From positions 992,001-1,056,000 of the forward strand of contig NZ_CP060040.1 of NCBI RefSeq assembly GCF_014211915.1: a stretch of DNA of 64,000 nucleotides, read 5' to 3'. Below are positions 55,692-64,000 of this stretch, piece by piece. Below the pieces are notes generated by a model. That model did not search any database. It was not told where the DNA came from and worked only from the letters and a program-made list of their open reading frames with translations. The position numbers and the translations under genes are program-made. Position 1 is the stretch's first letter. Every line of letters starts with the position of its first letter. Origin of the DNA: Burkholderia cenocepacia. GTDB lineage: Bacteria; Pseudomonadota; Gammaproteobacteria; Burkholderiales; Burkholderiaceae.

Positions 55692-56012
55692 TTACAGGTA
55701 GCTGCAGACGTAATCGAGCGTCTCGAGCACTTCGATGTCGAAACGGCTCTTGCCCGGCACCGAGAACGATTCGCCGGCGCCGTAGGTCTGCCATTCGCTG
55801 CTGCCGTCGAGCTTCACGCGGCACTTGCCGGCCTGCACTTCCATCAATTCGGGCGCATCCGTGCCGAAGTTGAGCGCGCACGGCAGGATCACGCCGAGCG
55901 TCTTGCGCGTGCCGTCCGGGAAGAGCACGGTATGCGACACGCACTTGCCGTCGAAATAGACGTTCGCGCGCTTGACGACCGATACGTTGTCGAATTGGGT
56001 TGCACTGGTCAT
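55692..56012 (-). CDS. ppnP: Pyrimidine/purine nucleoside phosphorylase PpnP
   Basis: 106 residues, a single cupin barrel of the PpnP (YaiE) family that cleaves several nucleosides with phosphate. Family features: [29 protein letters not shown] and [22 protein letters not shown] at the end. The ATG at 56012 is preferred over a long non-conserved upstream extension. Converges with the exported protein gene. Confidence 0.92.
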
Positions 56013-56185
56013 GTGATGCCTCTGATTGCTGGATGCTTGATGGCGATGGAGTAGGAGGCCGGCCGGAGCGGCGGGCCGGCCGCTATGATACCGGCTTGCG
56101 CGACGCGCGCCGCAATGGCACGCGGCCAGCGCATGCCCGGCACGCAATCATCAGGATCACTACGCGATCCATGCAGGGCATGTGT

Positions 56186-57088
56186 TCATCGCAGCCCCTT
56201 GCGTCGCGCGGAATCTCGCAGGCAATCGAGCAGCATCGCCGCGGCCGGCGTCAGCGGGCTGTCGCGGCGCGTAACGACCTGCACCGATACGGCCGGCAAG
56301 CGCTCGCGAATCGGCAGCACCGCGAGCTGATCGCGCGCCCACTCGCCTTGCAGCAATTGCTCGGGCATCGATGCGATCAGGTCGCAACCGGTCATCAGGC
56401 TGTGCGCAAGACCGAAGCTCGGGCATTCGACGACACGCGCGGGCACCGGCAGCCCGTACGCGACGAACGAGTTGAACAGCACCTGCGTGGAGCTTTCCGG
56501 CGACGGATTCATCAACCAGTCGGCCTCGACGAGATCGGCGAGCGACGTGGCCGACGCGAGCGGATGCCCTTTGCGCGCGACGATCAGCGAGCGGCTCGCG
56601 TAGAGCTCCGCATGATCGAACTCGGCGGCCAGCAGTTCGGGCACGACGACGGCCACCGCGAAATCGAGCGAACCGTCGTGCAGGCGCGGCAGCGCGACGC
56701 CCGGAAACCCTTCGACCAGATTGACGCGCGCGACCGGAAAGCGGCGCCGGAATGCGCGGAATGCGTCAGGCAGGATCGTCACCGCCGCCGCGGGCGTGAT
56801 CGCCGCCGCGACGGAACCCGTCATTGCGCCCTGCGCCTGCTCGATGTCGTCGCGGGCGCGCTGCATTTCGGCGACGATCAGCCGCGCGCGCACCTGCAGT
56901 TGCTGGCCGAACGCCGTGAGCTGCACACCGCGCGCGGTACGCACGACGAGCGATACGCCGAGCGCGATTTCCAGCTCCTTGACCGCCTTCGTCAGCGCGG
57001 CCGGCGACACGTTCAGGCGCCGCGCGGCCGCGCGAATGCTGCCTTCCTCGGCGGCGGTGACGAACGCTTTCAGCTGATGGTATTTCAT
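56186..57088 (-). CDS. LysR-family transcriptional regulator
   Basis: 300 residues. Helix-turn-helix FVTAAEEGSIRAAARRLNVSPAALTKAV at ~9-36; effector domain ~90-290. It resembles the TsaR/ArgP-like group with an AMTGSVAAAITPAAAVTILP hinge. Divergent from the M20 hydrolase gene across 181 bp, so that gene and the following MFS gene are its likely targets. Confidence 0.92.
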   Translation of the reverse strand: MKYHQLKAFVTAAEEGSIRAAARRLNVSPAALTKAVKELEIALGVSLVVRTARGVQLTAFGQQLQVRARLIVAEMQRARDDIEQAQGAMTGSVAAAITPAAAVTILPDAFRAFRRRFPVARVNLVEGFPGVALPRLHDGSLDFAVAVVVPELLAAEFDHAELYASRSLIVARKGHPLASATSLADLVEADWLMNPSPESSTQVLFNSFVAYGLPVPARVVECPSFGLAHSLMTGCDLIASMPEQLLQGEWARDQLAVLPIRERLPAVSVQVVTRRDSPLTPAAAMLLDCLRDSARRKGLR

Positions 57089-57191
57089 GGAGCAATGCGT
57101 GATTCGTGGAAACCCTGTGCGCGGCGCGACGCAGTGGCTCAGGGTATTCCCGAGCGGCAACCGACGGTGTGCACCAAAGCAATTTAGCAGC

Positions 57192-57220
57192 TTCTGGTAC
57201 CCAAAAGAAATTTATATGCT
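57192..57220 (+). promoter_or_regulatory. Probable promoter of the M20 hydrolase gene
   Basis: TTCTGG at 57192-57197, a 17-bp spacer, and TATGCT at 57215-57220, about 50 bp before the ATG at 57270. Lies in the divergent gap with the LysR gene. Confidence 0.5.
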
Positions 57221-57269
57221 TGGTCGTCATATGCGCGTCAAACGCTCCACCCGCCCCACAGGAGACACC

Positions 57270-58454
57270 ATGCTGCAAGCCGTGAACCCCGTCATCCCCG
57301 GCATCGCCGCGATCGCCCCCGAGCTCGTCGAGGTGCGCCGCCGCATCCACGCCCATCCCGAACTCGCATTCGAAGAGACGCTCACGAGCGACCTCGTCGC
57401 CGAGTTGCTCACCGGTTGGGGTTACGACGTGCATCGCGGCATCGGCAAGACGGGCGTGGTCGGCGTGCTGCGCGAAGGGCAAGGCACGCGCACGGTCGGG
57501 CTGCGCGCCGACATGGACGCGCTGCCGCTCGCGGAAACCACGGGCCTGCCGTACGCGAGCCGCCACGCGAACAAGATGCACGCATGCGGCCATGACGGAC
57601 ACACCGCGATGCTGCTGTGCGCGGCGCGCCATCTCGCGGCGACGCGTCAGTTCTCCGGCACGCTGCACCTGATCTTCCAGCCGGCCGAGGAAAATTTCGG
57701 CGGCGCGAAGGCGATGATGGACGACGGCCTGTTCGACCGTTTCCCGTGCGACGCGATCTTCGCGATCCACAACATGCCGGGCCGCGCGGCCGGCGACATG
57801 GCGTTCCGCACCGGCGCCGCGATGGCGTCGGCCGACCGCGTGACGATCACGCTGCGCGGCGTCGGCGGTCACGGCGCGATGCCGCATTTCGCGCGCGATC
57901 CGATGTCCGCCGCGGGCAGCATCATGGTCGCGCTGCAGACGATCGTCGCGCGCGAGGTCGACGCGCAGCACGCGGCGGTGATCACGGTCGGCAGCGTACA
58001 GGCCGGCGAAACCTTCAACATCATTCCCGAAACCGTCGTGATGAAACTGTCGGTGCGCGCGCTGAACGCCGACGTGCGCGCGCTGCTCGCGCGCCGCATC
58101 GAAGCGCTCGCGAAAGGCCAGGCGGAAAGTTTCGGCGTCACCGCGGAAGTCGACTACGACTACGGCTACCCGGTGCTCGTCAATCACGCGGAACCGACCG
58201 CGTTCGCAGCCGACGTCGCGCGGCAGATGCTCGGCGCGGAACGCGTCGAAACCGACGCCGCGCCGTTGATGGGCAGCGAGGATTTCGCGTTCATGCTCGA
58301 AGCGCGCCCCGGCTGCTACGCGTTCATCGGCAACGGGATCGGCAGCAAGGGCGGCTGCATGGTGCACAACCCCGGCTACGACTTCAACGACGACATCCTC
58401 GCGATCGGCGCGAGCTACTGGGTTCGCGTCGCCGAAGCCTGGCTCGCGGCCTGA
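57270..58454 (+). CDS. M20 family metallo-amidohydrolase (hippurate hydrolase-like)
   Basis: 394 residues. Features: RRRIHAHPELAFEE, the metal ligands RADMDALP, CGHDGHTAML and, later, AEENFGGAKAM with the catalytic glutamates; C-terminal GSEDFAFMLE. M20D proteins hydrolyse N-acyl amino acids or N-acyl peptides. Followed by an MFS gene (44 bp) and divergent from a LysR gene, a common peptide/amino-acid-derivative use cluster. GGAG upstream of the ATG. Confidence 0.9.
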   Translation: MLQAVNPVIPGIAAIAPELVEVRRRIHAHPELAFEETLTSDLVAELLTGWGYDVHRGIGKTGVVGVLREGQGTRTVGLRADMDALPLAETTGLPYASRHANKMHACGHDGHTAMLLCAARHLAATRQFSGTLHLIFQPAEENFGGAKAMMDDGLFDRFPCDAIFAIHNMPGRAAGDMAFRTGAAMASADRVTITLRGVGGHGAMPHFARDPMSAAGSIMVALQTIVAREVDAQHAAVITVGSVQAGETFNIIPETVVMKLSVRALNADVRALLARRIEALAKGQAESFGVTAEVDYDYGYPVLVNHAEPTAFAADVARQMLGAERVETDAAPLMGSEDFAFMLEARPGCYAFIGNGIGSKGGCMVHNPGYDFNDDILAIGASYWVRVAEAWLAA

Positions 58455-58498
58455 CGGCCCTTCACCACGCAGTTTCGCGCCCAACCCGGGGGAACCCC

Positions 58499-59824
58499 AT
58501 GGAAACGTCCGCCCTTCCGTTCGCCGGCACGCCGGTCGATGCCCGCGCCGCCGCGAAGAAGCGCCGGCTGATCGCGGCCGCCGCCGTCGGCAACGCGCTC
58601 GAGTTCTACGACTTCACGGTCTACAGCTTCTTCGCGCTCCTGATCGGCAAGCTGTTCTTTCCCGTGCATTCGTCGTTCGGGCAGTTGATGCTCGCGGTCG
58701 CGAGCTTCGGGGTCGGCTTCGTCACGCGTCCGCTCGGCGGGCTCGTGATCGGGATGTATGCGGACCGCGCCGGCCGCAAGAAGGCGATGATCCTCACGCT
58801 GCTGCTGATGGCGCTCGGCACCGCGACGATCGCGGTCGCACCGACCTTCGCGCAGATCGGCATCGCCGCGCCGCTGCTGCTCGTGCTCGCACGGCTGCTG
58901 CAGGGGTTCGCGTCGGGCGGCGAAGTCGGCGCATCGACGACGCTGCTGCTCGAACAGGCGCCGCAGCATCGTCGCGGCTTCTATGCGTCGTTCCAGTTCT
59001 CGAGCCAGGGGCTCGCCGCGCTCGCGGGCGCGCTCACCGGCGTGGCGCTGACGTCGACGCTGAGTGCCGCGCAACTCGAAAGCTGGGGCTGGCGCGTGCC
59101 GTTCATCATCGGCACGCTGTTCGTGCCGCTCGGCTACTGGCTGCGCCGCACCGTCGAGGAAGTGCCTGCGGCGGTGCCCTCGCCCGCCACCGGGCACGAC
59201 GAGCCGGTCGCATCGCTGCCGCTCGCCGACGTACTGCGCCATCACGGCAAGGCCGTGTTCGCGGGCCTCGGCGTGACGATCGGCGGCACATCGATCCATT
59301 ACATCATCGTGTTCTACATGGCGATCTACGGCGTGCAGGTGCTGCACCTGCCGACCTGGCTGTCGATGACGGCCGGCTGCGTCGCCGGGGCGATCCTGAT
59401 GCTCGTGACGCCGATCGGCGGCCACCTGTCCGACGTGTTCGGGCGCAACCGGATCGTCTGGTGGACGCGCATCGTGCTGATGGCCGCGATCTATCCGGCG
59501 TTCGTCGCGCTGAACCGCTGGCCGGGCGCCGCGTCGCTGCTGTCGATCATCGCCGCGCTGTCGATCGTGCATGCGATCAACATCGGTGCGACCGGCGCGA
59601 TGCTCGGCGAGTTGTTTCCGCGGGCCGTGCGTGCGACCGGCGGTGCGCTCGTGTATAGCGTCGGCGTCGCGATCTTCGGCGGCTTCGCGCAGTTCTTCGT
59701 CACGTGGTTGATCGCGGCAACCGGGAATCCGAATGCGCCGGCATGGTATGCGATCGGGTGTGGTGCGATGACGCTGCTTGCGATTCGGTGCATGGACGAG
59801 AAGGCCGGGAAGCTGCTGGATTGA
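58499..59824 (+). CDS. MFS transporter, metabolite:H+ symporter (MHS) family
   Basis: 441 residues. MHS signature in VGNALEFYDFTVYSFFALLIGKLFFP and GGLVIGMYADRAGRKKAMIL. Transports acids such as citrate, shikimate or dicarboxylates by proton symport. Likely takes up the substrate of the M20 hydrolase; same strand and close behind it. Confidence 0.9.
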   Translation: METSALPFAGTPVDARAAAKKRRLIAAAAVGNALEFYDFTVYSFFALLIGKLFFPVHSSFGQLMLAVASFGVGFVTRPLGGLVIGMYADRAGRKKAMILTLLLMALGTATIAVAPTFAQIGIAAPLLLVLARLLQGFASGGEVGASTTLLLEQAPQHRRGFYASFQFSSQGLAALAGALTGVALTSTLSAAQLESWGWRVPFIIGTLFVPLGYWLRRTVEEVPAAVPSPATGHDEPVASLPLADVLRHHGKAVFAGLGVTIGGTSIHYIIVFYMAIYGVQVLHLPTWLSMTAGCVAGAILMLVTPIGGHLSDVFGRNRIVWWTRIVLMAAIYPAFVALNRWPGAASLLSIIAALSIVHAINIGATGAMLGELFPRAVRATGGALVYSVGVAIFGGFAQFFVTWLIAATGNPNAPAWYAIGCGAMTLLAIRCMDEKAGKLLD

Positions 59825-59996
59825 GCGGCGGGCGATGCGCGACACGTGAAGCGTGATTGATGTCACGCGCACGCATCGGGCATCATCGATCCATGCACAA
59901 CGCCACGATCACCCTTTCGACGACCACGCGCACGACCGCCTTCGGCGGGCCCGTGCGGCGAGTGCGCGCAGGATCGTAGCGTCACCGATTCCCACA

Positions 59997-60022
59997 GGCC
60001 CCGCCGGTTCCGGACGGGGTCT
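59997..60022 (+). repeat. 26-bp repeat, copy 1 (hairpin-forming)
   Basis: GGCCCCGCCGG...GACGGGGTCT. Identical to the copy at 60755-60780. Internally it pairs CCCCGCCG with CGGACGGGG (one bulged A) around a GTTC loop. It flanks the left side of the isochorismatase-like gene. Confidence 0.8.
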
Positions 60023-60063
60023 CGTCGTTTCTCCGTCTGCATCGGCCACTCAGGAGAAACGCA

Positions 60064-60606
60064 ATGTCCGAAGCCCCTTCCCCGAAACGAGCGCTGCTCG
60101 TGATCGACATGCAGATCGGGTTGTTTCATGGCGATGATCGTCCGCATGACGGCGAACGTGTGCTGGCCAACATCAATCGGCTGATTTGCCGCGCGCATGA
60201 GAGCGGTGCGCCCGTGTTCGCCGTGCGTCACACCGGCCCGGCCGGCTCGCCGATCGCGCCCGACGCGCCGCTGGCCGCGCTGCTGCCGGAGCTTGCGATC
60301 GATACCGCTCGCGACATCGTGTTCGACAAGACGCGGCCGAACTGCTTCGCGGGCACGCGACTCGCCGAGTGGTTGCATGCAGCCGGTATCGGCGAGATCG
60401 TGATTGCGGGGATGAAGACGCAGTACTGCGTCGATACGACGTGCCGTGCGGCCGGCGATCTCGGCTTTCGCGCGGTGCTCGTGGCCGATGCGCATACCTG
60501 CATGGAGACGCTCGCGCTGCCGGCCGAGCGGATCGTCGCGCATCATAATGCGACGCTGGGCGGGCCGTTTGCGACGCTGACGACGACCGAGGCGTGCGTG
60601 TTTTGA
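60064..60606 (+). CDS. Isochorismatase-family cysteine hydrolase
   Basis: 180 residues. Catalytic triad visible: D15 (LLVIDMQIG), K89 (FDKTRPNCF) and C122 (QYCVDTTCRAAGDLG), with the cis-peptide bond region in MKTQYCV. Family members hydrolyse isochorismate, nicotinamide, carbamoyl-sarcosine or related small amides; this one is of the short cysteine-hydrolase type, substrate unknown. AGGAGAAA eight bases before the ATG. Stands alone between two exact 26-bp repeats. Confidence 0.88.
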   Translation: MSEAPSPKRALLVIDMQIGLFHGDDRPHDGERVLANINRLICRAHESGAPVFAVRHTGPAGSPIAPDAPLAALLPELAIDTARDIVFDKTRPNCFAGTRLAEWLHAAGIGEIVIAGMKTQYCVDTTCRAAGDLGFRAVLVADAHTCMETLALPAERIVAHHNATLGGPFATLTTTEACVF

Positions 60607-60754
60607 TGCAGGGCGCCGATCGGACTGCGGTGTGCGGGAGCGCGCGCTGCAATAGGTTCAGCGCCGAACACGCATATCATCGCGTGTCCCGACGAGTCGT
60701 GCGACGCATCGTCGCCGCCTAGATCCTCGACGCCTTTCAGCAAGATGCCTCACC

Positions 60755-60780
60755 GGCCCCGCCGGTTCCGGACGGGGTCT
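60755..60780 (+). repeat. 26-bp repeat, copy 2 (hairpin-forming)
   Basis: Identical to 59997-60022. Here it is followed by TTTCC, so this copy could act as a terminator downstream of the isochorismatase-like gene. Confidence 0.8.
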
Positions 60781-61098
60781 TTCCGCGGCAGCGGCTACCG
60801 TCCCGACTTTACCTCGACGAGCCGTCCCTCGAAGTTCACACTGCGAAACATATTCACACAGAGATTAAGGAAACCTCGGCTGACGCAAAAATCCATCGAT
60901 ATCGGTTACTGACTATCAATTGCATGTGAACGTAAGCGGCTTTTTCCCACCGTCGTGCAGTTGCCGTAATCGCATCAGACTCATATTTTGGCGTCGGACT
61001 ATTGGGCAGCGGGAACTCGCAGAATGAAGATTCGACTACGATGACCGTTGGACAATACGACGCACGTCGTGACCTGCAGAGGCCTGACGACGTTGGAT
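60781..61098. other. Region before tssF, base composition falling
   Basis: No gene found. GC content drops compared with the left side (for example the stretch near 60880-60940), and no start of tssE or tssB-like sequence is seen. Probable junction of an acquired segment. Confidence 0.4.
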
Positions 61099-62889
61099 AT
61101 GCACGACAAGTTGCGCGGCTACTATGAACAGGAACTGACGAAGCTGGAGGATCAGTTCGCAACTTTCTCCAACAAGTATCCACGAATAGCCGCCCGCCTG
61201 AACTTTACAGGCGGACAGACGGACGACCCACACGTCCAGCGAATGATGCAGGCGTTCGCGCTGATCGCGGCCGAAATCCGGGCCAGCCTGGACGATGGCG
61301 CACCGATGTTCACCGAAGCGCTGCTTCACGTCCTGCACCCGCACTATCTGCGACCGTTCCCGGCATGCTCGATAGCTCGTCTCGATCCGACCAAGGATTT
61401 GCCCGACAAACCGGTCGTCTTGCCGCGTGGGATGGAACTCACGTCGCGCGGCGGCGAAGTGCGCTTTCGAACCGCCTATGACGTCACGCTTGCGCCGATC
61501 CGCATCGCAAGTGCTCGATTCTCCCGCAGCATCGTCGCACCGGCACACGTGGCCTTGCCGCCGAACACAACCAGCATCATTTCTATCGCCATCGAGTCGG
61601 CCGCCGCCCCGCTCGGGGCGGTTTCGCCCGACGTGCTGCGCATCCACCTTACCGGCGCGCGCCAAAGCGTCGTGGCGCTGCTGGATACGGTCCTGCTGCG
61701 TGTCCGGAGCACATTTATTGAAGCGGACGACAGCGGACGGTGGATGCCAATTGCGGGGATACCAGTCAAACCAGTCGGGTTCGGCCCGGCCGACATGCTG
61801 CTGCCGCCGCCTCAAACCTCACCGCTCATTCAACCGCTGCTCGAACACGTCGGATTTCCAGACAAGTTCGATTTCCTTGACGTTCATTTACACCGATGTC
61901 TTCAGCCCGCCCAAATGGACCGTGCGCGGCGCATCACCCTCCATCTCGCAATTGACGGCGTGCACGCCGATTCGCGCATCGCGCAGGCGCTCGCGCCGCT
62001 ATCGGCGGACAACCTCCGGTTGTTCTGCACGCCAATCGTGAACCTGTTTGCGCAAGCGGGCGTCAAGTCGTCGCGCGGCGAAATCGTCGCGGACTACCCC
62101 CTTGTACCGAAGCCGAACCGGCCGGCCATGCGTGGCATCTATTCGATTGATGCGGTTCGCGACCCGTCAGACGGGACCGACATTCCGCCGCTGAACGCGT
62201 GGAAAGCGGGAACCGGCGAACGGTTCTGGCTCGCGCGTCACGATCCCTACGCGGCAACCCATCGTCCCGGATGTGAAACGTTGCTCGTACTGTTACGTGC
62301 GGACGGGACGGCGGCGGCGAAGATGCCGCTGCAATTGAGCGCTGACCTCACGTGCACAAACCGCGACTGGCCCTCGCGGATGCGGATCGGCTCGCCCAAT
62401 GGCGACCTCAAAAACGAAAACGATCAAGTGCCTTGCAGGATTACGCTGTTGAAACAGCCGACACCGACCTATAGCGCGTCCCGTGAGGCGGAAGCGCAGT
62501 GGCGCGTGATTGCGCTGACGACGGCCAACCTGACGCAGTTGACGCGTGAGGGGTGGCCGGACTTCGTGAAGCTCATGCGCCAGCTTGCGCCGAAAGACCG
62601 ACGCGCCGAACACGTCGGTGCGATTTCGTTCGTCAAGCGGAGCGTTGTCGAACGATTGCTGGCGATCAAGCCTCATTCAGCCCTTGTGAGAGGCTTCGAA
62701 ATCGTGATGGCAGCGGACGAGAACGCGTTCATTGAAAACAGCATGGGCGCACTGATCCTTCAGCTCGACCTCTACCTGTCGCGCTACGCGCCCGCCAACA
62801 GCTTTACGCAACTCGTCGTGCTGTCGAAGAACGACGGTTCCCTGATCGTGCGGTGCCCGATGCGGCCGGGCATCGCGCCGCTGTTGTAG
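61099..62889 (+). CDS. tssF: Type VI secretion baseplate subunit TssF (orphan)
   Basis: 596 residues. Start MHDKLRGYYEQELTKLEDQF and ARLNFTGGQTDDPHVQRMMQAFALIAAEI match the N-terminus of TssF (ImpG/VasA), and the C-terminal CPMRPGIAPLL is the family end. Length is normal. TssF is part of the baseplate wedge and normally neighbours tssG; here neither tssG nor any other tss gene is adjacent in the window, so it may be an orphan or the edge of a partial cluster. A TTG 17 codons upstream is a weaker alternative start. Confidence 0.9.
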   Translation: MHDKLRGYYEQELTKLEDQFATFSNKYPRIAARLNFTGGQTDDPHVQRMMQAFALIAAEIRASLDDGAPMFTEALLHVLHPHYLRPFPACSIARLDPTKDLPDKPVVLPRGMELTSRGGEVRFRTAYDVTLAPIRIASARFSRSIVAPAHVALPPNTTSIISIAIESAAAPLGAVSPDVLRIHLTGARQSVVALLDTVLLRVRSTFIEADDSGRWMPIAGIPVKPVGFGPADMLLPPPQTSPLIQPLLEHVGFPDKFDFLDVHLHRCLQPAQMDRARRITLHLAIDGVHADSRIAQALAPLSADNLRLFCTPIVNLFAQAGVKSSRGEIVADYPLVPKPNRPAMRGIYSIDAVRDPSDGTDIPPLNAWKAGTGERFWLARHDPYAATHRPGCETLLVLLRADGTAAAKMPLQLSADLTCTNRDWPSRMRIGSPNGDLKNENDQVPCRITLLKQPTPTYSASREAEAQWRVIALTTANLTQLTREGWPDFVKLMRQLAPKDRRAEHVGAISFVKRSVVERLLAIKPHSALVRGFEIVMAADENAFIENSMGALILQLDLYLSRYAPANSFTQLVVLSKNDGSLIVRCPMRPGIAPLL

Positions 62890-62891
62890 CG

Positions 62892-63143
62892 TTACACGAG
62901 GCTCGAAATTAGGTGACAACCGCATGTAGCACGATGGCCGTGCCGCGCAATCGGAATGCCGTTGTCCTTCATCGATTCGTCGCCTTCCTCGATGATGTTC
63001 GGCGACACGTCGGGATGCTGCGGACACGATACGCGGTCGCCTTTGCGTGCGACGTAGCGGCCATCGAATTTCATCGACGACGAGCCCGTTTCGACGTTGC
63101 CGCCGTGATCAGTGGCGTCGCCAATTCTAATCACATTAATCAC
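62892..63143 (-). CDS. PAAR-domain protein (T6SS spike tip)
   Basis: 83 residues from the GTG at 63143, with GGGGAG seven bases upstream; longer frames start in non-conserved sequence. PAAR proteins cap the VgrG spike and can carry effectors. PAAR features: VIRIGDATDHGGNVETGS, VARKGDRVSCPQHP, and the terminal IPIARHGHRATCGCHLISS with metal-binding His/Cys. Short form without an effector domain. Convergent with tssF, ending two bases from it. Confidence 0.9.
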   Translation of the reverse strand: MINVIRIGDATDHGGNVETGSSSMKFDGRYVARKGDRVSCPQHPDVSPNIIEEGDESMKDNGIPIARHGHRATCGCHLISSLV

Positions 63144-63189
63144 GTGAATTCTCCCCGCCCACATCACCCATCCAATTAAATTTCCCAAG

Positions 63190-63987
63190 TCATTTGCATA
63201 TAGTCAAATCCTCGCACTTGACCCACTTAAGTATGACACCACGCCGCCGCGAAAGATATTTGACAAGATACCAAAGACCGTTTTCGCTATTAAACTCAAC
63301 AAGCTGAACTTTATCTCCTTTCAGCAAATACATTTTCGTCGCCGAAGAATCGGAATGATCGTCGTACAACCTTGCCTTACTCACGGCTACCGCCGTAGTT
63401 ACCGGCGCACGTTGCGCATAATTCCGTTGATTGGTAACGATTAATTTTTCGGAAACCCTCCCGTCCACGTACACAGAACGAGAAATCTCATCGCACCCAA
63501 CACACGCATCACTTATTGCAATTTGATATTTTCCATTTTTTATCTTATAAATATCTTCATATTGTTTCGCATCAAGCCGATACGAACTAATCAAACTATC
63601 TCCGTCGATTCTAAAATTACATATATCTCGATCCGAGAATTTCAAGGCAGAAAATCTGCGCGACGCATGGTCATATGAAAAAAATTTCGAGCAGCTATCG
63701 CCCCCACCACTCGTGGCAGCAATTTCCCTATTTCCATCCTTATAAATATCAACAACAGCCAAATTCTCGTAACCGTCGTCAATGGCCTTCTTAAGATCGT
63801 CGGTCGGCTCTATGTCTTTGCAAACTGAAGAACCGCTACAATCACGGATTTTTCCCGCCTTATCTATTGAGAGCTCATTTGCATAAATTTCAGTAGAAGC
63901 AACTGACACGACGCCCACTGCAATCATAAAAGTCAACCCAAATTTAAACGATAAATCTCTTTTAAAAATTCTCACACCAACCCCCAC
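63190..63987 (-). CDS. AT-rich exported protein of unknown function
   Basis: 265 residues from a GTG (a later GTG at 63975 gives the same signal peptide). N-terminal hydrophobic segment FGLTFMIAVGVVSVASTEIYA, then a mature part with DLKKAIDDGYENLAVVDIYKDGNREIAA, which loosely recalls the XAC2610-like inhibitors of peptidoglycan hydrolases, and an SH3-like C-terminus (GDKVQLVEFNSENGLWYLVKYLSRR). AT-rich and codon use differs sharply from the rest of the window. It lies 46 bp upstream of the PAAR gene on the same strand, so it may be an effector-immunity or accessory protein. Function not established. Confidence 0.7.
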   Translation of the reverse strand: MGVGVRIFKRDLSFKFGLTFMIAVGVVSVASTEIYANELSIDKAGKIRDCSGSSVCKDIEPTDDLKKAIDDGYENLAVVDIYKDGNREIAATSGGGDSCSKFFSYDHASRRFSALKFSDRDICNFRIDGDSLISSYRLDAKQYEDIYKIKNGKYQIAISDACVGCDEISRSVYVDGRVSEKLIVTNQRNYAQRAPVTTAVAVSKARLYDDHSDSSATKMYLLKGDKVQLVEFNSENGLWYLVKYLSRRRGVILKWVKCEDLTICK

Positions 63988-64000
63988 TCTTTCTTAATTC

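Noticed and set aside
61048..61098. TTG start extending TssF by 17 residues
   Set aside because: Family N-terminus begins at MHDKLRGYYEQEL; the extension lacks a conserved sequence.

Overview
The window is about 64 kb of high-GC, gene-dense proteobacterial DNA. It looks like a Burkholderia genome, most likely the Burkholderia cepacia complex, and probably the second chromosome or another accessory-rich part. That placement is inference: it rests on GC-rich codon use, a DUF3331 protein, a nitrate reductase fused to a CysJ-type flavoprotein, a paaH-paaK-enoyl-CoA hydratase set, many LysR regulator/enzyme pairs, TRAP and MFS transporters, and the absence of tRNA, rRNA or insertion sequences. No CRISPR array was seen.

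Left part (1-19.9 kb): a truncated mprF-like gene, a small exported protein, and a LysR gene divergent from a GlcG/HbpS-like gene and an SDR gene. Then comes a complete assimilatory nitrate locus. On the minus strand are a nitrate transporter, nirB, nirD and a fused nitrate reductase/flavoprotein; on the plus strand are cobA (siroheme precursor), nasT (ANTAR antiterminator) and nasS (nitrate sensor). The region between them carries a textbook regulatory stack on the minus strand: two NtrC-type sites 21 bp apart, a sigma-54 promoter, an ANTAR hairpin at the predicted transcript start, and a second ANTAR hairpin overlapping an intrinsic terminator just before the transporter gene. The reductase has a one-base frameshift in a C/G run. 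A 4Fe-4S uracil-DNA glycosylase, an AraC regulator and an FAH-family hydrolase follow.

Middle (19.9-40.3 kb): DUF4303, a Bcr/CflA efflux gene preceded by a 16-residue leader peptide and an intrinsic terminator, a PDZ serine protease, a MocR regulator divergent from a double-GNAT fusion, DUF3331, an MFS gene with a MerR-type 19-bp-spacer promoter, a GNAT, a sigma-54-type butanediol dehydrogenase, two membrane proteins, an aldo/keto reductase, MarC, the paaH-paaK-hydratase operon with a palindromic operator, and chaA.

Right (40.3-64 kb): a TRAP/LacI/2-hydroxyacid dehydrogenase/amidohydrolase operon with a LacI-type operator; a LysR, hydroxyacid dehydrogenase and MFS set; an HPP-CBS gene and a MarR-ClC operon sharing an almost identical operator; a small secreted protein; ppnP; a LysR/M20 hydrolase/MFS set; an isochorismatase-like gene flanked by exact 26-bp repeats; and at the edge an isolated tssF, a PAAR gene and an AT-rich exported-protein gene that look like a type VI secretion fragment acquired by transfer.
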